Shown piece after piece: positions 50,604-59,155 of a DNA stretch of 64,000 nucleotides. Below the pieces are notes generated by a model. That model was not told the DNA's origin and made no database searches. It saw only the letters and a program-made list of their open reading frames with translations. How positions within the stretch are numbered: position 1 is the stretch's first letter; every line of letters starts with the position of its first letter. A program made the translations under genes and the position numbers. Source of the stretch: Teredinibacter waterburyi (GTDB lineage Bacteria; Pseudomonadota; Gammaproteobacteria; Pseudomonadales; Cellvibrionaceae); the NCBI RefSeq assembly GCF_001922985.1, contig NZ_MRUH01000124.1, positions 96,089-160,088 of the forward strand, in the 5' to 3' direction.

Positions 50604-51955
50604 TGGTAATCCCCGTTGTTTTCAAATTCGTTTAGAGATGATACTTCCATTAAATTCAGCCCCGTTAAACGTTCGATTTCGGTCAAATTGTTGTGTGCTT
50701 TTAAGCGCACTTCGATCAATTCCATTCGCGTATCCAAGACTTCGTTTTGTAGGGCATACCACTCTCTGTAGCTATATTTTCCCAGCGAGTAGGCGTTTTG
50801 TGTTTCGACTAGCGCTCGTTCTAGGCGCGGCAATATTTTCTGTGTGAGTGCGTTGTTGAGGTGGTAGCTGTGCAGAAGCTCTTCGTAAAGCACATACAGC
50901 TGAGTGGAAAGTTGAATCTCTTTAGCGCGAGCATCAGCTGCGTAACGCGCTTGCTCGGCGCTAAGTGCTGAAATTTGATGCCGATTGCGCGTGGATTTAC
51001 CAAGCGGAAGGGATACGCCGAAGGTTAAGCCGTAATCTTCAGTCGCTTCGTAGCGTCGAACCCCGGTATTAAATCGCCAGCGATTTTTTACCTCTTCACG
51101 CGCTAAGGTAATTTCAGTATCGATTACCCGTTGTTGCGTTAAAAAATATCGAACTTGAGGGTTGTTACTTATTCCGTTTTCCAAGGTGTCGTAGTTGATG
51201 ACTTGTTCTTTTAGCGTTAGCGCTCCGTTAACCCGAGGGAAATCTACAGTGGAGCTCCCCCATTGTGATGCCAGTACCTTTTTAGCTGATTTTAGTTCAT
51301 GTTGAATATCTTCTACTTCCAGTTCACGCCGCTCCAAATTAACCTCGGCTTGCAACTTGTCGGCAGAGTGAGAGCGGCCGGCATCCACCCGTTTCTGTAT
51401 TTCTTTTAGTATTTGAAGGGCGTGTTGTCGCCCATTTTTAGCCACAACTAATCTTTCTTGATAGGCCAGAACCGTTAAAAATACATGTGCCGTTTGCGCT
51501 GCAATATCGTAGCGTTGAATATCACGCTCAATTTCCAGTACCGTAGCTTTGGATTGGGCAGACTTGACGCGTTGATCAAGCAAGCCACGCTGTAAAACCC
51601 AACTGATGCTGAGCGTTGATTGTGCATTGTCGAGCCCCGCGTAATTGCCAGTGCCAAGTGCATCGTCGAGAGTAAGGTTGATTTCCGGCTTTTCGCCTAT
51701 AGACGCTTGTCGGGTATACGCATTCGCTGTCTTTAAGCGGTATTGATAAGCCGCGAGCGTAGGGTGGCTTTGCAAGCTAAGCTCAACCGTCTCGCGTAGA
51801 GTCAATTCGTTGCGGGGCGTGTCGGCTGCGATAAGGGGAGCGGAGATGCAGAGATAAATTGCTGTTCCAGTAGCGGCGGCAAGCTTCAGTGACCAATCAA
51901 AAAACCGACCGGCAGCCGGTTTTTTGATTGTAAAGAAGGGAGTAAATAATCGCAT
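50600..51955 (-). CDS. czcC: CzcC-type outer membrane channel, system 2
   Basis: 451 residues. ATG 51955 has a strong AAAGGAG site upstream. A signal sequence ends near IAA-D (about 45). LTLRETVELSLQSHPTLAAY begins the first OEP repeat, and YSYREWYALQNEVLDTRMEL marks the second, as in system 1. The first 25-60 coding bases contain a 14-bp perfect inverted repeat (51894-51930), so the mRNA 5' end is highly structured. The preceding gene on the same strand encodes an M56 protease, 38 bases upstream, making a shared transcript likely. Confidence 0.88.
   Translation of the reverse strand: MRLFTPFFTIKKPAAGRFFDWSLKLAAATGTAIYLCISAPLIAADTPRNELTLRETVELSLQSHPTLAAYQYRLKTANAYTRQASIGEKPEINLTLDDALGTGNYAGLDNAQSTLSISWVLQRGLLDQRVKSAQSKATVLEIERDIQRYDIAAQTAHVFLTVLAYQERLVVAKNGRQHALQILKEIQKRVDAGRSHSADKLQAEVNLERRELEVEDIQHELKSAKKVLASQWGSSTVDFPRVNGALTLKEQVINYDTLENGISNNPQVRYFLTQQRVIDTEITLAREEVKNRWRFNTGVRRYEATEDYGLTFGVSLPLGKSTRNRHQISALSAEQARYAADARAKEIQLSTQLYVLYEELLHSYHLNNALTQKILPRLERALVETQNAYSLGKYSYREWYALQNEVLDTRMELIEVRLKAHNNLTEIERLTGLNLMEVSSLNEFENNGDYQ
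51894..51930. promoter_or_regulatory. Inverted repeat in the start of czcC (system 2)
   Basis: CAATCAAAAAACCG (51894-51907) pairs perfectly with 51917-51930. Within it AAAACCGA (51901-51908), seven bases, then CCGGTTTT (51916-51923) matches the layout of the repeat upstream of blaI at 53392-53414. It may be a repressor operator or an attenuator-like terminator. Confidence 0.55.
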
Positions 51956-51993
51956 TAGCGCTCCTTTAAAAGCGTAAATATAAAATTAGGACG

Positions 51994-52959
51994 TTAGTGA
52001 CTGAATTGCCGCTCAAGTGCATGATGAAGTAGATCAACAGACAGGGTGCTGAGCAGGCATATCGCTATGGAAAAGGCTATAAATAACAAGACGGGAAATG
52101 ACAGACCTTTGTCATCGTCGAGAAGATACCGAATACGCAAAGTCAAAGGGTGCGTCGAAAAGTGACAGCTCGACAATGGAATAGTATCTATAGGTCGATA
52201 ACTTAATTTGGATACTTTAAGCAGGGTTGTTGCTATCACGGTTTTCTCGCTCACCCTCGACAATACAGACTCATCTGCGGTTTGCTCCAAAGCGAGCGAA
52301 AATTCCTTATTGAGTTTCTCTGCAATAAATTTTGGGAAAAATGCCGCTACTAGCGAGAACCCATATTTCCTCAGCGGGTCGTGCGCCCGCGCATGCGCAA
52401 ATTCATGCTCACTTACCACGGCTATTTCTTGTGTGGTCAGCTGATCGATAAGCCCACTTGTAATATATGATCTAGGCCGAAAAAGCCCGGAGGTAAATGC
52501 CTTACACTCTTTTGATTCGATTATTGTCAGCCCAGGCGTTGTATTCGCGTTTTTTATAAAGAAATCGAGCTGGTTAAGTTGGGTATTGACCTTGATGGCA
52601 TTGGCTAGCTTCGTTACGCACACACTGATAAAAATTATACAAAATACACATAAAGATGCGCCATGCCAGCTTAGAATTTCAAAATGGGAAATGTGATGCC
52701 AGTGCAGGATGGTGGGTACCCATACATTACTACTTGGAGTTAATTCAGGGAGCGCGAGTAAAACAACACTAAACAAACTTATAAGCCAAGGTAAAATGCC
52801 AATACACCATAAAATACTGATCTTAGTATTAGCCTGAAAGCGGTTTAGTAAATCTGAAATGAAATATAAAGTTACACTAATAAAAATTAGCGACGCACAG
52901 AGACTGACAAAAATAATTGACAGAATATTTAGAATCAGTGCCCAAGAACCTAAAATCAT
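51994..52959 (-). CDS. M56 family (BlaR1-like) membrane metalloprotease
   Basis: 321 residues with about four hydrophobic helices (two in the first 65, one near 90-115, one at the C-terminus near 290-310). The zinc protease motif HEFAH is at about residues 185-189, followed by ARAHDPLRKYG. Unlike BlaR1 it lacks a C-terminal penicillin-sensor domain. Its start overlaps the BlaI-type repressor gene by four bases. Such pairs work by protease-triggered inactivation of the repressor. The signal sensed here is unknown; metal is suggested by the czc neighbours. Confidence 0.83.
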   Translation of the reverse strand: MILGSWALILNILSIIFVSLCASLIFISVTLYFISDLLNRFQANTKISILWCIGILPWLISLFSVVLLALPELTPSSNVWVPTILHWHHISHFEILSWHGASLCVFCIIFISVCVTKLANAIKVNTQLNQLDFFIKNANTTPGLTIIESKECKAFTSGLFRPRSYITSGLIDQLTTQEIAVVSEHEFAHARAHDPLRKYGFSLVAAFFPKFIAEKLNKEFSLALEQTADESVLSRVSEKTVIATTLLKVSKLSYRPIDTIPLSSCHFSTHPLTLRIRYLLDDDKGLSFPVLLFIAFSIAICLLSTLSVDLLHHALERQFSH

Positions 52960-53345
52960 TTAGCGTTACCTGCTCTAGAAGCGGCACGCTTTTCTTCAAT
53001 AAGCCGTTCGAGTTCATCGAGTTGTTCATTATCAAGATCTGAAGACAATGATGAAAAGGCCGCTAGAAGAGGGTTTTCTTTTGTTGCGCCAAAATCATTG
53101 GTGATATTATTGATTAATTGTCCTATAAAAGCGTTGCGATTAATTGCTGCTTTATAGATATAGGCGTGTCCGTGCTTTTCTCGGCTTAATAAGCCCTTTT
53201 TAAACAAGCGATCTAGGGTGCTCTGGATTGTATTTAGCGTCCCTCCGCGATTTTTCTCAAAATGAGCGAACGCTTGCTTGGCATCCACTGGGCCAGTATC
53301 CCAAATATGCTGGAGCACTAATTTTTCAAGTTCACCGAGGTTCAT
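52956..53345 (-). CDS. BlaI/MecI/CopY family transcriptional repressor
   Basis: 129 residues from ATG 53345, where the conserved sequence MNLGELEKLVLQHIWD begins; an upstream in-frame ATG adds an unsupported tail. A winged helix covers about 5-75 (DAKQAFAHFEKNRGGTLNTI, QSTLDRLFKKGLLSREKHGH). The C-terminal helix rich in Asp/Glu/Leu (about 95-120) fits the dimerisation domain. It should bind inverted repeats and be cleaved or displaced when the M56 protein is activated. The best operator candidates are 53392-53414 and 51894-51930. Confidence 0.85.
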   Translation of the reverse strand: MNLGELEKLVLQHIWDTGPVDAKQAFAHFEKNRGGTLNTIQSTLDRLFKKGLLSREKHGHAYIYKAAINRNAFIGQLINNITNDFGATKENPLLAAFSSLSSDLDNEQLDELERLIEEKRAASRAGNAK

Positions 53346-53391
53346 AGTATCACTTACGCCAATATGATAAGGCTGGCAGGGTAGCACAACA

Positions 53392-53414
53392 AAAACCGAC
53401 TGCCTATCGGTTTT
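53392..53414. promoter_or_regulatory. Inverted repeat upstream of blaI
   Basis: AAAACCGA-N7-TCGGTTTT, perfect arms of eight bases, 46 bases before the BlaI start codon. A TATAAG-like -10 box on the minus strand lies just beyond it, which would put the repeat at the transcription start. It could also act as a terminator for the upstream chemoreceptor gene because a T5 run follows on the minus strand. Confidence 0.55.
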
Positions 53415-53552
53415 ATGCTTATACTATGGGCGGAAGGTGATGGGGGCGCTTGTTTTTAACGGTAAATTAAGAATGAGACCGGTCATAGTTAAGATCGCTG
53501 CGGTACCCAACTAGGAGCGCGAACCGTAGTCTAACTTGACGCGGTTTATCGT

Positions 53553-55211
53553 CTACAGGCTGCTTTTAGCCTGTATTTTAAAATGCCCAATTAAGCCAGA
53601 AAGCGAGTTACTTAGCTCTTCTAGTTCGCTACTAAAATAAGTCGTTTTTTCTATTTCTGTATGGGATTTCGAGAGAAGTTGTGCCATGCGGTTAATGCTT
53701 TGATCTATATCTTGAGCCACTGCAGATTGTTCTTCGGCTGATGTCGCGATCTGTATATTCATATCGGTAATTGAGTTAATGGCGTTCACAATACTTTCTA
53801 GCGAATGCCCGGCTTGCTCGGCTTTAGAGACGGTTAACTCTGTGGCTTGATCACCGCTCACCATCGTTTGGACGGCTTTCGCTGTCCCCTTTTGTAAAGA
53901 TTCAATCATCCCGCGAATCTCCTCAGTCGACGCCTGGGTGCGTGCAGCGAGTGTCCGGACTTCATCGGCTACAACAGCAAAACCGCGTCCTTGCTCGCCG
54001 GCGCGTGCTGCTTCTATCGCCGCATTTAAGGCGAGTAGGTTCGTTTGCTCGGCAATACTGCGGATAACATCTAGCACGCTAGAAATCGCTTGGCTATCGG
54101 AGTTCACTGTATCTATTGCTGTCGAAGCTTGTTTAACTTCGTCTGCAAGCGCTCTTACCGATTTAATCGCTTCTATTACCACTTTCTGTCCACTTGATGC
54201 ATCTTCGTTTGCTTGTGTTGCTGAACTCGCTGCGCCCTCTGAGTTTTTTGCAATTTCTGTTGCCGTGCAGGCCATCTCTGTAATGGCGGAGGCTACAGCA
54301 TGGGATTCTGCCTGTTGCTGATCCATAGATCGCGCATTACTTAACGTAATCTCTCGCAACTGGCCAGACGCTACAGTGAGGCGCCCGGTCGCTTGGCTTA
54401 CTTGTAAAATAATCTGTTCGATTTTTTCCACAAAGGCATTGAAACTACTCGACATTACCGACAGTTCATCTTTGTGGTTCGGATCGACGTGCAATCGTTG
54501 GGTAAGGTCGCCGTCGCCGGCAGCTATATCGTTCATCGCGGTGTTAGTTTGGGCTAGCGGTTGAATAATGGAGCGTGCGATTAAATATGTGAGCAGGCTG
54601 ACAATTAACAAAACAATAAGACTGATAGTAGTCGGCAACACAGAAGCGCTTACAAACGCGGCTTGTACATCGACTAGATACACACCCGAACCTACAATCC
54701 ATCCCCAAGAACTAAAACCTTTCACGTAGGATATTTTATTGGTTGGTTTGGTTTCGCCAGGCAGTGGCCACATATAGGCGACTTCACCTTCGCCGTTAGC
54801 CTTTACGACTTTGGCCATCTCCACAAACAAACGCTTACCATTAGGGTCTTTAATGTTGGAAATATCGGTGCCATCCAAGGCCGGTTTGAGTGCGTGCATA
54901 ATCATATTCGGGTGACTATCTTGCACCCAAAAATAATTGTTATTCTCGTAACGAAGACTTTTTAAGGCGTCTATTGCCTGGCGTTGGGCGTCCTCTCTAG
55001 CCAGTTCTCCAGAGGTTTCTTTTTGGTAGTAGTACTCCAGCGTGCTGTGGGCGAGCTCTACCAGCAAGCGAGTATCTTTTGATTTTAGTGAGAGTAGGGA
55101 GGAGCGTAACTGCCCCATGGTCGTAGTAACTAAAACGATAAGGCCCACCAACACAACTACCAGTAATAGCCAAAGCCTTACCTTAATGCTTACGCGTCGA
55201 AATAAAGTCAT
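53553..55211 (-). CDS. Methyl-accepting chemotaxis protein with single Cache domain
   Basis: About 552 residues from ATG 55211, preceded by GGCGGA; a longer reading to 55280 has no ribosome site. A first membrane helix ([18 protein letters not shown]) precedes a periplasmic sCache_2-type sensor (about 35-175) with [19 protein letters not shown] and [23 protein letters not shown] second helix ([17 protein letters not shown]) leads to HAMP and the signalling hairpin [20 protein letters not shown] ... [12 protein letters not shown]. Cache receptors usually sense small organic acids or amino acids. No chemotaxis kinase genes are adjacent, so it is an orphan receptor. Confidence 0.92.
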   Translation of the reverse strand: MTLFRRVSIKVRLWLLLVVVLVGLIVLVTTTMGQLRSSLLSLKSKDTRLLVELAHSTLEYYYQKETSGELAREDAQRQAIDALKSLRYENNNYFWVQDSHPNMIMHALKPALDGTDISNIKDPNGKRLFVEMAKVVKANGEGEVAYMWPLPGETKPTNKISYVKGFSSWGWIVGSGVYLVDVQAAFVSASVLPTTISLIVLLIVSLLTYLIARSIIQPLAQTNTAMNDIAAGDGDLTQRLHVDPNHKDELSVMSSSFNAFVEKIEQIILQVSQATGRLTVASGQLREITLSNARSMDQQQAESHAVASAITEMACTATEIAKNSEGAASSATQANEDASSGQKVVIEAIKSVRALADEVKQASTAIDTVNSDSQAISSVLDVIRSIAEQTNLLALNAAIEAARAGEQGRGFAVVADEVRTLAARTQASTEEIRGMIESLQKGTAKAVQTMVSGDQATELTVSKAEQAGHSLESIVNAINSITDMNIQIATSAEEQSAVAQDIDQSINRMAQLLSKSHTEIEKTTYFSSELEELSNSLSGLIGHFKIQAKSSL

Positions 55212-55764
55212 TAATTCCGCCTGATTGAATTGAAGGTGCGGGAAGACCCCTGTCACGCTCACACAGTTTAAGATTGTCATTACAATTAATAGCAGAATAT
55301 CGAGATATTTGTAGTTATTTGGCGTTTAATTCGTTCATTTATCAGACCCAGTAGAAAGTTAACAGCTCGGTAATTGACCTGTAAATAGCAGTGTTACTAA
55401 TACGTTTATTCTTTAAAAACAATAGCTTGTACGCAGGTTTTCTAGCGCTTTGTAATGGTATGGAACGGGTTAAGTCGGCCAGCACGACATTGTTTAGGCG
55501 GTCAGGCTAGGTGGACAAACAAAAGCTATCGGTTGTGACAGTAAGCGATAGCTTTGCTTATGTATTAGTACTGGATAGGGCGCGTTATTGTCGAGATGTG
55601 GAAACCACTAATATCGACTATAGCGGTATTCACGGCTGGGGATGAGGGCGCTGGACATTTTAATGTGGGCCGCCAGGTGTTGAGACCAATAGGAATAATC
55701 AAGCTGTTGTAAATTCAAGACGCCAATCCGTTACGGGTAACGATAATTAGCAAGTTTATTTTTG
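55212..55764. other. Intergenic region, hairpin only
   Basis: About 553 bases between the chemoreceptor start and the end of the GST gene. Apart from the terminator-like hairpin at 55522-55555 I see no gene or RNA. Confidence 0.4.
55522..55555 (-). terminator. Terminator-like hairpin, GST side
   Basis: AAAGCTATCG (55522-55531) pairs with CGATAGCTTT (55546-55555), loop 14 nt. Read on the minus strand it is followed by TTTTGTTTGT, a T-rich tail. It lies about 210 bases past the GST stop codon. Confidence 0.55.
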
Positions 55765-56610
55765 CTAGTCCAAATCGCTGGCATCGTGGCGTTCGGAGAG
55801 TTGTTCTTCGGGTTCGCCCCAAGTGCGATTCACTCGGCTGCCACGTTTCACCGCTGGGCGCGCGCTAATCTCGTTACTCCAGCGCACAACGTGCGTGTAG
55901 GATTTAACATCCAGAAATTCGCCCGCGTCATAAAGTTTGCCTTGTACCAAAACACCGTACCAAGCATAGACGGCTATATCTGCGATGGTGTAGTCGTCAC
56001 CGCAAAGGTAATGACGCGACTTTAGATGTATGTTCAGCACATCTAATTGCCGTTTAACTTCCATCGCATAGCGATTAATCGGGTATTCCAACTTTTCGGG
56101 TGCGTAGGAATAAAAATGTCCAAAGCCGCCGCCTAAAAAGGGCGCGCTACCAATTTGCCAAAACAGCCACGACAAACATTCCGCGCGGGCAGCTGGCTCG
56201 TTTGGTAAAAATACCTGAAACTTTTCTGCAAGATAAATAAGGATAGCGCCAGATTCAAACACAGGTGTTGGAGCATTTGGATTGGTGTTGTCTAGTAGGG
56301 CAGGGATCTTGGAGTTAGGGTTAAGCTGTGTAAAGCCGCTACCAAATTGATCGCCTTTGCCAATATCGATTAACCATGCATCATATTCCGCAGCGGTTAT
56401 ACCGAGGGCTAACAGCTCTTCTAATAGAACAGTAACTTTCACACCATTAGGCGTGCCCAGGGAGTAAAGTTGTATCGGGTGTTTGCCAACCGGTAACGGC
56501 TTATTGTGCGTGGCGCCGGCGATGGGTCGGTTAACACTGGCGAATGCACCACCGTTTTCGGTATCCCAAGTCCAAACATGTGGTGGAGTATAAGTGTTTG
56601 TATTGTTCAT
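55765..56610 (-). CDS. yghU: YghU-like glutathione transferase / disulfide-bond reductase
   Basis: 281 residues. YTPPHVWTWDTENGGAFASV and NRPIAGATHNKPLPVGKHP at the N-terminus are the hallmark of YghU-type (nu class) enzymes, which carry a long extension before the thioredoxin-like domain. QLYSLGTPNGVKVTVLLEEL starts that domain; a helical GST C-terminal domain follows with the YLCGDDYTIADIAVYAWYG motif. YghU binds two glutathiones and reduces disulfides and organic peroxides in the cytoplasm. It is a single-gene unit. Confidence 0.92.
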   Translation of the reverse strand: MNNTNTYTPPHVWTWDTENGGAFASVNRPIAGATHNKPLPVGKHPIQLYSLGTPNGVKVTVLLEELLALGITAAEYDAWLIDIGKGDQFGSGFTQLNPNSKIPALLDNTNPNAPTPVFESGAILIYLAEKFQVFLPNEPAARAECLSWLFWQIGSAPFLGGGFGHFYSYAPEKLEYPINRYAMEVKRQLDVLNIHLKSRHYLCGDDYTIADIAVYAWYGVLVQGKLYDAGEFLDVKSYTHVVRWSNEISARPAVKRGSRVNRTWGEPEEQLSERHDASDLD

Positions 56611-56803
56611 ATTAGCCCTGCCAACTTATCCTTGATAACGGCTTCCAGCAAAGGAAGGTTTAAAGTCGAATACCGTCACTTTGAAGTCGTCACTCTAGCA
56701 AAAATCTAGGGACAAAAGAATCTGGATTCACCAGTGCGTTGTCATTCAGGATATCGTAAATCGGTAGGTCTGTGACTCAATTGAAGTCTAGTGCGGCCCT
56801 GCA

Positions 56804-57034
56804 CTATAGAAATACCGAAAATTCGCGAAGTCCAATTTTCTTCATGATCTCGATGAATTCGTTTAAATCTTCACTTAAAATTGGATTGTCGTCATCATTT
56901 ACAAGCATGAAGGGGCGCAGCTTTTTATCGGTGAGCATTACAAACCATTGTTTGGGTGATGAAGGATTTCTGCGGATATGCCCGTACAACCAATTTTTGG
57001 TCTTGCCTTTTTTTATCGCGACCGAAATTTTCAT
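56804..57034 (-). CDS. Small unknown protein coupled to the SulP transporter
   Basis: 76 residues, soluble and basic (MKISVAIKKGKTKNWLYGHI start), with a C-terminal stretch of mixed charged residues. I do not recognise the family. It appears real: the ATG overlaps the sulP stop codon as ATGA and a GGAGA site lies four to five bases upstream, so translation is probably coupled. Being encoded directly after a STAS-domain transporter, it may be an accessory or regulator of that carrier; this is inference. Confidence 0.65.
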   Translation of the reverse strand: MKISVAIKKGKTKNWLYGHIRRNPSSPKQWFVMLTDKKLRPFMLVNDDDNPILSEDLNEFIEIMKKIGLREFSVFL

Positions 57035-58767
57035 AATGTCTCCAAGTCTGGAATGGAAATATGCTCTAGTGCATGCTCGAGGCTAGAAAAGAAACGAACT
57101 TGATCTCCCGCGGGAGCCACCTTAGCTTTTGCTAAAGTTTTTAAAGGTTGAAATTGCCACTCTGCAAAATACATCTTCTTTCCCGATTTACGATTATCAG
57201 ACATGAGTCGCGCCAGTGCGGCGAGCCCTCCAGCATCAAGAATTGGTACCGCCTCCATATACAAAACAATACCCTCCAAGCTTTTTAGTTCGGCATTTAT
57301 TTCACCAAAAACACGCTCAGCCGCGGCAAAAAACAACGGGCCATTCACTTTCATTACCTTCCAATTATCAGGTACTGGGAAGGATACAGTTTTTTTGTTT
57401 TTGCTGATGTCGGTTAAGGTCGTCATGTTTGCTATCTCTCGCATAAACAAAATTGAAGCCAACACAATGCCGGTGGTAATGGCGATTACCATGTCGATCC
57501 AAACGGTGAGGCTTAAGCACACAATAAAAACGATAATGTCGCTTAGTGGCGAGGTTTTAATTAAATGCACCGCTTTGTGGGCCTCACTCATATTCCAAGC
57601 GACAACAACCAGCATGGCCGCGAGCGCAGGCATAGGTAGATATTTCAAAACCGGCGCGAGTGAGAACAATGCCAGCAATACAAATAGGGCGTGAATAATG
57701 GCTGCCAGCGGTGATTGAGCGCCGGCCTTAAAATTAGCCGCGGATCTCGCTATGGCGGCCGTTGCCGTTATACCACCAAAAAATGGGGTGATGATATTGC
57801 CAATGCCCTGACCAAGTAGCTCGCTGTTTGCGCTGTGGCGTTTGCCCGACATGCCATCCAGCACTACCGCGCACAAAAGCGATTCAATAGCGCCAAGCAT
57901 CGCAATCGCGAATGCCGCTGGAATAAGTTCGCGTATGGTTTCCCAGTTGAGGGTAATAGCGATGCCATTAATACCGGTACGCAGCCACGGCCATTCAAAA
58001 TGCGGCAATACCGGTGGAATTCCACTGCCCGACAAACCATTCGCAAGTGTGTAATTAAATCGCGAGCCGACGGTCGCAATGTCAAACCCATATCGATTGA
58101 GCAAAGCAGTCAATGAACAGGCGAATATCAAAGCTGGAAGATGCGCGGGTACAGGTGTTTTTAGTCGCGGCCAAAGTAATATGAAACCCAATGTAAAGGC
58201 CCCAACTAAAACGCTAGCAAAATCGACAACGTGTAAGTTAGTCGCTATCAGGGCGATTTTTTCGGGGTAGTGCTCAGGCATTCCGGTAACGGGTAAGCCG
58301 AGTAAGTCGGGAATTTGCAGCGTGGCAATTACGATGCCTATACCGCTGGTAAAGCCGAGTGTGACGGATTCAGGAATGTATTCAATAAATCGCCCAAGCC
58401 TAGCGTAGGCCATGGCGATAAGGATGATTCCAGCCATAATACTGGCAACCAATAACCCGCCCAAACCATGCTGAGTAACAAGTGGATGCAAAATCACCAC
58501 AAAGGCCGCAGTAGGGCCGGACACACTAAAGCGGCTGCCGCCGGTTAGGGCAATAAAAAAGCCCGCGATGATAGCGGTATAAAGCCCATATTGCGGTGCA
58601 ACTCCACTCGCAATAGCCAGTGCCATGGCCAAAGGTATGGCGATTACGCCAACGACACAGCCCGCCATAAGGTCTTTGAGCAGCTTGTGCTTGCTATAGC
58701 CTTCGTTAAGAACATCCCGCAAAGCATGTGAAAGTCGCAAAGAAAACAAATAGGCACGATGCGACAT
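57031..58767 (-). CDS. SulP-family anion transporter with STAS domain
   Basis: 578 residues. The membrane part (about 30-430) has LLKDLMAGCVVGVIAIPLAM, the SulP signature GLYTAIIAGFFIALTGGSRF and VSGPTAAFVVILHPLV, and TATAAIARSAANFKAG. A cytosolic STAS domain follows (about 450-560). In its loop the usual Asp-Ser/Thr-Gly site reads PILDAGGLAAL, so the phosphorylatable residue is replaced by Ala. SulP carriers move sulfate, bicarbonate or organic anions; the substrate is not evident. It is divergent from a ribbon-helix-helix-like gene across a palindrome, and coupled to a small gene downstream. Confidence 0.9.
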   Translation of the reverse strand: MSHRAYLFSLRLSHALRDVLNEGYSKHKLLKDLMAGCVVGVIAIPLAMALAIASGVAPQYGLYTAIIAGFFIALTGGSRFSVSGPTAAFVVILHPLVTQHGLGGLLVASIMAGIILIAMAYARLGRFIEYIPESVTLGFTSGIGIVIATLQIPDLLGLPVTGMPEHYPEKIALIATNLHVVDFASVLVGAFTLGFILLWPRLKTPVPAHLPALIFACSLTALLNRYGFDIATVGSRFNYTLANGLSGSGIPPVLPHFEWPWLRTGINGIAITLNWETIRELIPAAFAIAMLGAIESLLCAVVLDGMSGKRHSANSELLGQGIGNIITPFFGGITATAAIARSAANFKAGAQSPLAAIIHALFVLLALFSLAPVLKYLPMPALAAMLVVVAWNMSEAHKAVHLIKTSPLSDIIVFIVCLSLTVWIDMVIAITTGIVLASILFMREIANMTTLTDISKNKKTVSFPVPDNWKVMKVNGPLFFAAAERVFGEINAELKSLEGIVLYMEAVPILDAGGLAALARLMSDNRKSGKKMYFAEWQFQPLKTLAKAKVAPAGDQVRFFSSLEHALEHISIPDLETL

Positions 58768-58833
58768 GGATTAGAGCTCCGGCAGGGGTGTTGTAACGTG
58801 GTTATCAGTATATGCTCATCTAATTGACCGTCA

Positions 58834-58852
58834 ATGTTAATATGATTAACAT
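58834..58852. promoter_or_regulatory. Perfect palindrome between sulP and the RHH-like gene
   Basis: ATGTTAATATGATTAACAT: eight-base arms around ATG. It is 67 bases from the sulP start and 33 from the RHH-like start, so it could be an operator for both divergent genes. AT-rich arms with dyad symmetry fit a ribbon-helix-helix or HTH dimer. Confidence 0.6.
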
Positions 58853-58884
58853 GCCTACCAACGAATCTTGTGGAAATTACAGGT

Positions 58885-59085
58885 ATGGAACAGAGAACTG
58901 CACGTTTGACACTCTTGATAGACCCGAACAAAAAAGCTGTTTTTGATCGTTTGTGTATGCAGGAAGATGTAACGCCGTCGCAAAAAGTGCGGCAGTTTAT
59001 TCGAGACTATATAGAGCAGCAGCTAGGCCCGAATTGGCAGGAAAGCGTTTTAGCCCAGCCAGATGGTAAGGCAGAAAAAGAATAA
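58885..59085 (+). CDS. Small ribbon-helix-helix-like DNA-binding protein
   Basis: 66 residues from ATG 58885 (GTG 58870 is also in frame but has no ribosome site). The pattern RTARLTLLIDPNKKAVFDRL forms a strand then a helix, and the second helix is PSQKVRQFIRDYIEQQLG, as in Arc/MetJ/CopG-type repressors. The C-terminus is acidic and disordered. It is divergent from sulP and the palindrome at 58834-58852 lies between them, suggesting autoregulation and control of the transporter. It could also be an orphan antitoxin, but no toxin gene is adjacent. Confidence 0.68.
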   Translation: MEQRTARLTLLIDPNKKAVFDRLCMQEDVTPSQKVRQFIRDYIEQQLGPNWQESVLAQPDGKAEKE

Positions 59086-59155
59086 ACAGTGCTTTGCGTT
59101 TCGGAGTGGTACTCCAAGTCACGCTAATTGATGTCATGGCGTGGCCACAAGCAGG

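Noticed and set aside
55212..55280. Longer N-terminus for the chemoreceptor
   Set aside because: The added residues precede the first membrane helix without a ribosome site; ATG 55211 has one.
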